A model generated the notes under the pieces. That model did not search any database, was not told the origin of the DNA, and saw only the letters and a list, made by a program, of their open reading frames with translations. Positions 60,494-64,000 of a stretch of DNA of 64,000 nucleotides are shown here, in pieces (within the stretch, counting starts at the first letter, position 1; each line of letters starts with the position of its first letter). A program made the position numbers and the translations under genes. Origin of the DNA: Ensifer adhaerens (GTDB taxonomy: Bacteria > Pseudomonadota > Alphaproteobacteria > Rhizobiales > Rhizobiaceae); the NCBI RefSeq assembly GCF_013283195.1, contig NZ_JABEKT010000001.1, forward strand, positions 3,173,473 to 3,237,472. Direction: 5' to 3'.

Positions 60494-60671
60494 CGTCCCT
60501 CCCCGCAATGTCTCGCGATCCTCATTTCGAGGGACCGCCGTGTCCTCGTGACTGTGGTAGCGGATCGTCACATTGCCGTGAAGCACGCTCTTGCGATTTG
60601 CTTTCGAATGATCTCGCGAAAAACATGGGCGCAACACGGCCGCCGCCCGACCGCGGCAGAGGAACCCACCG

Positions 60672-61409
60672 ATGTTTGCAAAACCCGACAGTCAGCCACG
60701 CACTGTGAAGGCCGGCCGACGCTTGCAATGGATTGCCCGCGCATTCGCACTCAGTGCCACGATTTCCGGCGCATCGATGGCAAGAGCCGCCGAACCGGCC
60801 ATATCCATTCCGCCGCCGTCACTCGACGAAAAAACCGCCAGCGGACCGGAGACGGCGGTGTTTGCCGGCGGCTGCTTCTGGGGCGTCCAGGGTGTGTTCC
60901 AGCATGTGAAGGGTGTGAGCAAAGCCGTCTCCGGCTACGCCGGCGGCAGCCGCGACACAGCATCCTACGAGGCCGTCAGCAATGGTGATACCGGCCATGC
61001 GGAGTCGGTGGAAGTGACCTACGACCCGAGCAAGGTCAGCTATGGCAAGCTGCTGCAGATCTTCTTCTCTGTCGGCCACAACCCGACGCAGCTGAATTAT
61101 CAGGGGCCTGATCACGGCACGCAGTATCGCTCGGCCCTGTTCGTCACCACGCCGGAGCAGAAGAAGATCGCCGAGGCCTATATCGCCGAACTCGGCAAAT
61201 CCGGCGCGTTCCCGGCCGCGATCGTCACCGAGATTTCGCCGCTCAAAGGCTTCTATGCCGCCGAGGCCTATCACCAGGATTTCCTGACGCGCAATCCGAC
61301 CTACCCCTACATCGTCTATAACGACATGCCGAAGATCGAGAACCTGCACAAACTGTTCCCGCAGAGCTTCCGCACCAATCCAGCGCTGGTGTTCAAGGCG
61401 AAGAGCTAG
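60672..61409 (+). CDS. msrA: Exported peptide methionine sulfoxide reductase A
   Basis: 245 residues. An N-terminal signal (RRLQWIARAFALSATISGAS, cleavage probably after MARAA near 40) directs it to the periplasm, perhaps via Tat given Arg16-Arg17. The MsrA catalytic motif FAGGCFWG carries Cys68; GYAGG, HAESVEVTYDP, QYRSALF and AEAYHQDFL are the remaining family blocks. It reduces methionine-S-sulfoxide in envelope proteins. Most MsrA proteins are cytoplasmic, so the leader is a notable addition. Confidence 0.92.
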   Translation: MFAKPDSQPRTVKAGRRLQWIARAFALSATISGASMARAAEPAISIPPPSLDEKTASGPETAVFAGGCFWGVQGVFQHVKGVSKAVSGYAGGSRDTASYEAVSNGDTGHAESVEVTYDPSKVSYGKLLQIFFSVGHNPTQLNYQGPDHGTQYRSALFVTTPEQKKIAEAYIAELGKSGAFPAAIVTEISPLKGFYAAEAYHQDFLTRNPTYPYIVYNDMPKIENLHKLFPQSFRTNPALVFKAKS

Positions 61410-61473
61410 CCCGACCCAGAAAGAACCGAGGCGCACTGAAGCCGGATTTACGCATCCATCAGGACCGAAACGT

Positions 61474-62373
61474 TCATCTGGTTCCAACAAGAACGGCAAT
61501 ACCGCCGGCCAGACGGCGAAAGCCTTCGCGCGCACCCTCGCTCATGTGCCGGGCGCGAAGCCAGGCATGGATCATCTGCGGCTCTTCGCGAAAGGTGACG
61601 TTGACGCCAGCCATCGCGAGCCGTGCAGCATAGATGCGGGCGTCGTCGCGCAACGGATCGAAGAACGCGCCGGTGATATAGGTCGGCGGCAGACCCGAAA
61701 GATCCGTCTCCGCCAGCGGTGCTGCAAACGGATTATCGGCCGGCGCCTGCAGTATGTCCCGGTAGTACTTCGTATCGGCCGTCGTCAGCCCCGGCGCTTC
61801 GGACATCTCGATATAGGAGCCGGAAACGAGATCGCCGCCAAGACCGGGATAGATCAATGCCTGCCCGACGATACCGGGCAGTCCGTCTGCCCGTGCCTTG
61901 AGCACAATGCCCGCCGCCAGATTTCCGCCGGCGCTGTCGCCGGCAACGACAACAGGACGGCCATCCGCGAGCAGGGCCTGAAGCACCGCGTAGCAATCCT
62001 CGAAGGCAGCCGGCCAGACATGGTCCGGCGCCAGGCGGTAATCGACACTGACGAGTTCGGCGTGAGCGAAATCGGCAAGTTCGGCGCAGATGGCATCATG
62101 GCTGTCGAGCGAGCCGACGACGAAGCCCCCGCCGTGAATGTAGTAGATCCGGGTGTCGGTAGAGACCGTCGCCGGCCGGTAGCGCCGGATCGGGATGCGG
62201 TCCTCGACAAGCGCATCCTCGCGCGTCAGGCCTTCGGGCGATGGCGCGTCGAACTCGGCGCAGAGCGCATCGTACCACTTGCGCTGCTGTTCGATCGACG
62301 CATCCACCGCATCGGCGGGATAGAAGGCTTCGCAGCGGCGATGGAAGGCGAGGATGCCCTCTTCCGTCGGCAT
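61474..62373 (-). CDS. Alpha/beta-hydrolase, hormone-sensitive lipase (HSL) family esterase
   Basis: 299 residues. The oxyanion motif HGGGFVVGS and nucleophile elbow GDSAGGNLA (Ser) are those of the bacterial HSL/GDSAG family; Asp in GAFFDPLRDD and His in QMIHAWLRA complete the triad. It hydrolyses carboxyl esters of small acyl groups. ATG at 62373 (MPTEEGI) is chosen; the frame is open far upstream over the divergent promoter. Divergent from the LysR gene, which may regulate it. Confidence 0.88.
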   Translation of the reverse strand: MPTEEGILAFHRRCEAFYPADAVDASIEQQRKWYDALCAEFDAPSPEGLTREDALVEDRIPIRRYRPATVSTDTRIYYIHGGGFVVGSLDSHDAICAELADFAHAELVSVDYRLAPDHVWPAAFEDCYAVLQALLADGRPVVVAGDSAGGNLAAGIVLKARADGLPGIVGQALIYPGLGGDLVSGSYIEMSEAPGLTTADTKYYRDILQAPADNPFAAPLAETDLSGLPPTYITGAFFDPLRDDARIYAARLAMAGVNVTFREEPQMIHAWLRARHMSEGAREGFRRLAGGIAVLVGTR

Positions 62374-62557
62374 CGGTTTCAATACGCCCTGATCCAAAGT
62401 CCGCCTCCCTGATCTTACCGGCGCAAGTCTAGCATCGGCCGGCCCGCCTTCTGTCCGGAAACCGACATCATCCGGAAAATCCCGCCGCAGTTGCATTGTC
62501 GGGGACGATCTCGTGGCCGCGCTTGCAACCGCGCCTTCACAGCGATTAACTGCGCGG

Positions 62558-63466
62558 ATGGCCTTCACCTTCAGACAGTTGCAGTATTTTGTCGCCGTCG
62601 CCGAGCAAGGCTCGATCACCCGCGCGGCCCAGAACCTGTCGATCTCGCAATCCTCGATCACCGAGGCGATCAAGGAGCTTGAAGGCGACCTCGGCGTCGA
62701 ACTGTTCGACCGACATCCACGCGGCCTCTCGATCACCCACAATGGCCACCAGTTTCTGCGGCACGCGACAAAAATCCTGTCCAATGTCTCCGACGCAAGG
62801 CGCAGCTTTTCCGACAGCCGCGAGGAGACGGGCGGCAAGCTCAATCTCGGCGTCACATCGCTGGTGGCCGGCTACGTGCTGTCGGACCTGCTCGCGCGCT
62901 ATCGCCGCGCCTGCCCCGGCGTCGATGTCAGTGCCATCGAGGACAACGGCTCCTATCTCGAACATCTCTTGATCGGCGGTGAACTCGACGTCGCCGTCAT
63001 GGTCATCTCCAACCTGCGCGACCGAATGGCGCTGCAGGCCGAGATCCTGGAAACCTCGCCCTACCGCCTCTGGCTGCCGATCGGCCATCCGCTGGTTAGC
63101 GCCGACATCATCTCGATCAGCGATATTGCCAAGGAGCCGCTGATCATGCTGACGGTCGACGAAATCGAGGAGAACACCGGCAAGCTCTTGTCGGCGCTCG
63201 GCGCGCGGCCGCATGTCGCCTTCCGCACCCGATCGGTGGAGGCCGTGCGCAGCCTGGTGGCGACAGGCGCGGGCATCGCCCTTCTGCCCGACCTCGTCTA
63301 CCGCCCATGGTCTCTTGAAGGCGACCGCATCGAGAGCCGCGACGTCTCGGGCGCCCTTCCCGTCGTCCAGGTCGGCATGGTCTGGCGCAAGGGCTCCAGC
63401 CTGCCGCAATCGGCACGCGATTTCGTCGGTATCGCCGAAGCTCTGCGCAGCGCCCGTCCACGCTAA
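62558..63466 (+). CDS. LysR-family transcriptional regulator
   Basis: 302 residues with a standard N-terminal LysR HTH (FTFRQLQYFVAVAEQGSITR, AAQNLSISQSSITEAIKELE, GDLGVELFDRHPRGLSITH) and a substrate-binding domain (KLNLGVTSLVAGYVLSDLLA, GGELDVAVMV, RTRSVEAVRSLVATGAGIAL). It precedes a polyamine-type binding-protein gene in the same direction and is divergent from an esterase gene; either may be its target. Start ATG at 62558 matches family length; 62513 is in frame upstream. Confidence 0.9.
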   Translation: MAFTFRQLQYFVAVAEQGSITRAAQNLSISQSSITEAIKELEGDLGVELFDRHPRGLSITHNGHQFLRHATKILSNVSDARRSFSDSREETGGKLNLGVTSLVAGYVLSDLLARYRRACPGVDVSAIEDNGSYLEHLLIGGELDVAVMVISNLRDRMALQAEILETSPYRLWLPIGHPLVSADIISISDIAKEPLIMLTVDEIEENTGKLLSALGARPHVAFRTRSVEAVRSLVATGAGIALLPDLVYRPWSLEGDRIESRDVSGALPVVQVGMVWRKGSSLPQSARDFVGIAEALRSARPR

Positions 63467-63551
63467 AAATCCGAAACAGGTCAAAAATACACAGAAAACC
63501 ATGAGGATGCGTCACCACGGATGAGTGCGCTCCTGTTCACTCACGTTGATA

Positions 63552-63568
63552 TATCGGAAAAACCGATA
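63552..63568. promoter_or_regulatory. Inverted repeat upstream of the last binding-protein gene
   Basis: TATCGG-AAAAA-CCGATA fits the T-N11-A pattern favoured by LysR regulators and lies about 100 bases before the start codon at 63670, in the 203-base gap after the LysR gene. Candidate site for that regulator. Confidence 0.5.
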
Positions 63569-63669
63569 GCGGCATTCTGATTAATGAATTTGCGAATGCG
63601 GAGAAATCAAGGCACGCTTCAACCTGGGAACGAAGCCGTAAAATGCGGCTCAAAACTGGGAGAATTCAG

Positions 63670-64000
63670 ATGAAGCAGATCCTGAAATCCTGCACTGCGC
63701 TGACGCTGTCGCTCGGCCTCGTGGCGCCTGCCTTGGCGCAGGAACCGCTGAAGGAACTGGGCAAGGGCGAAGGCGAACTGTCGATCGTTGCATGGGCCGG
63801 CTATATCGAGCGCGGCGAGACCGACAAGAACTACGACTGGGTCACCGATTTCGAAAAGCAGACCGGCTGCAAGGTCTCGGTCAAGACGGCCGCCACCTCG
63901 GACGAAATGGTCGCGCTGATGAACGAGGGCGGCTTCGACCTCGTCACCGCCTCGGGCGACGCCTCGATGCGCCTCGTCGCCGGCAAGCGCGTCCAGCCTG
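63670..64000 (+). CDS. Polyamine-type ABC substrate-binding protein, N-terminal part
   Basis: The first 110 codons are in the window. A Sec signal peptide (MKQILKSCTALTLSLGLVAP, cleavage after ALA) is followed by KGEGELSIVAWAGYIERGET, TDFEKQTGCKVSVKTAATSD and GGFDLVTASGDASMRLVAGK, the N-terminal lobe of a PotD/PotF-like periplasmic binding protein. The gene runs past the window end and is presumably followed by permease and ATPase genes. Start ATG at 63670 has GGGAGAA upstream. Confidence 0.88.
   Translation, partial: MKQILKSCTALTLSLGLVAPALAQEPLKELGKGEGELSIVAWAGYIERGETDKNYDWVTDFEKQTGCKVSVKTAATSDEMVALMNEGGFDLVTASGDASMRLVAGKRVQP

Noticed and set aside
62454..62478. TCCGGAAA repeated with 17-base period before the last LysR gene
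   Set aside because: Too short and not helically phased well enough to claim as an operator.

Overview
The window is GC-rich, densely packed chromosomal DNA of an alphaproteobacterium of the Rhizobiales, most likely the Ensifer/Sinorhizobium group. The basis for this is gene content: a second lumazine synthase (RibH2) behind an FMN riboswitch, the rhizobial/Brucella-type erythritol operon, a fused L-carnitine dehydrogenase/betainyl-CoA thioesterase of the Sinorhizobium type, many ABC importers and two families of intergenic palindromic repeats. No rRNA, tRNA, insertion sequence, phage or CRISPR array was recognised.

Left part (1-22 kb): the end of an ABC importer, the FMN riboswitch with ribH2, a membrane protein of the LtrA family, then a single minus-strand polyol operon of about 17 kb running from eryD (21.3 kb) to rpiB/eryI (4.1 kb). 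It encodes a SorC-type regulator (EryD), an ABC importer with two unusual ATPases, erythritol kinase (EryA), a 2-hydroxyacid dehydrogenase, the flavoprotein EryB, a class II aldolase, a ribulokinase-like kinase, a HAD protein, the racemase EryC, the DeoR-type regulator EryR, and the isomerases EryH and EryI. Together EryA-B-C-H-I turn erythritol into D-erythrose 4-phosphate; the four additional enzymes suggest a second polyol or sugar-phosphate branch.

Middle (22-46 kb): this part deals with trimethylammonium compounds and related amines. A LuxR regulator lies opposite a polyamine-type ABC importer plus an SDR. Next is a minus-strand set (28.2-35.8 kb) that matches the five-step ergothioneine catabolic pathway: ergothionase, thiourocanate hydratase, thiohydantoin desulfurase (DUF917), a hydantoinase and an N-carbamoyl amino acid amidohydrolase. 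Motif changes set the two histidine-pathway look-alikes apart from HutH and HutU. A LysR-type protein with two HTH domains is divergent from it. Then comes carnitine/butyrobetaine catabolism: a CdhR-like regulator, BKACE, LcdH fusion, acyl-CoA dehydrogenase, ADP-forming CoA ligase and CaiD.

Right part (46-64 kb): a dipeptide-type ABC importer with two near-duplicate binding proteins, an XRE-type regulator and a CocE/S15 hydrolase; an HPP/TetR pair behind an almost perfect operator that touches the start codon; an SRPBCC/MFS pair; small enzymes (GFA-like, ACT, exported MsrA, an esterase); and a LysR regulator ahead of a polyamine-type binding protein cut by the window end.
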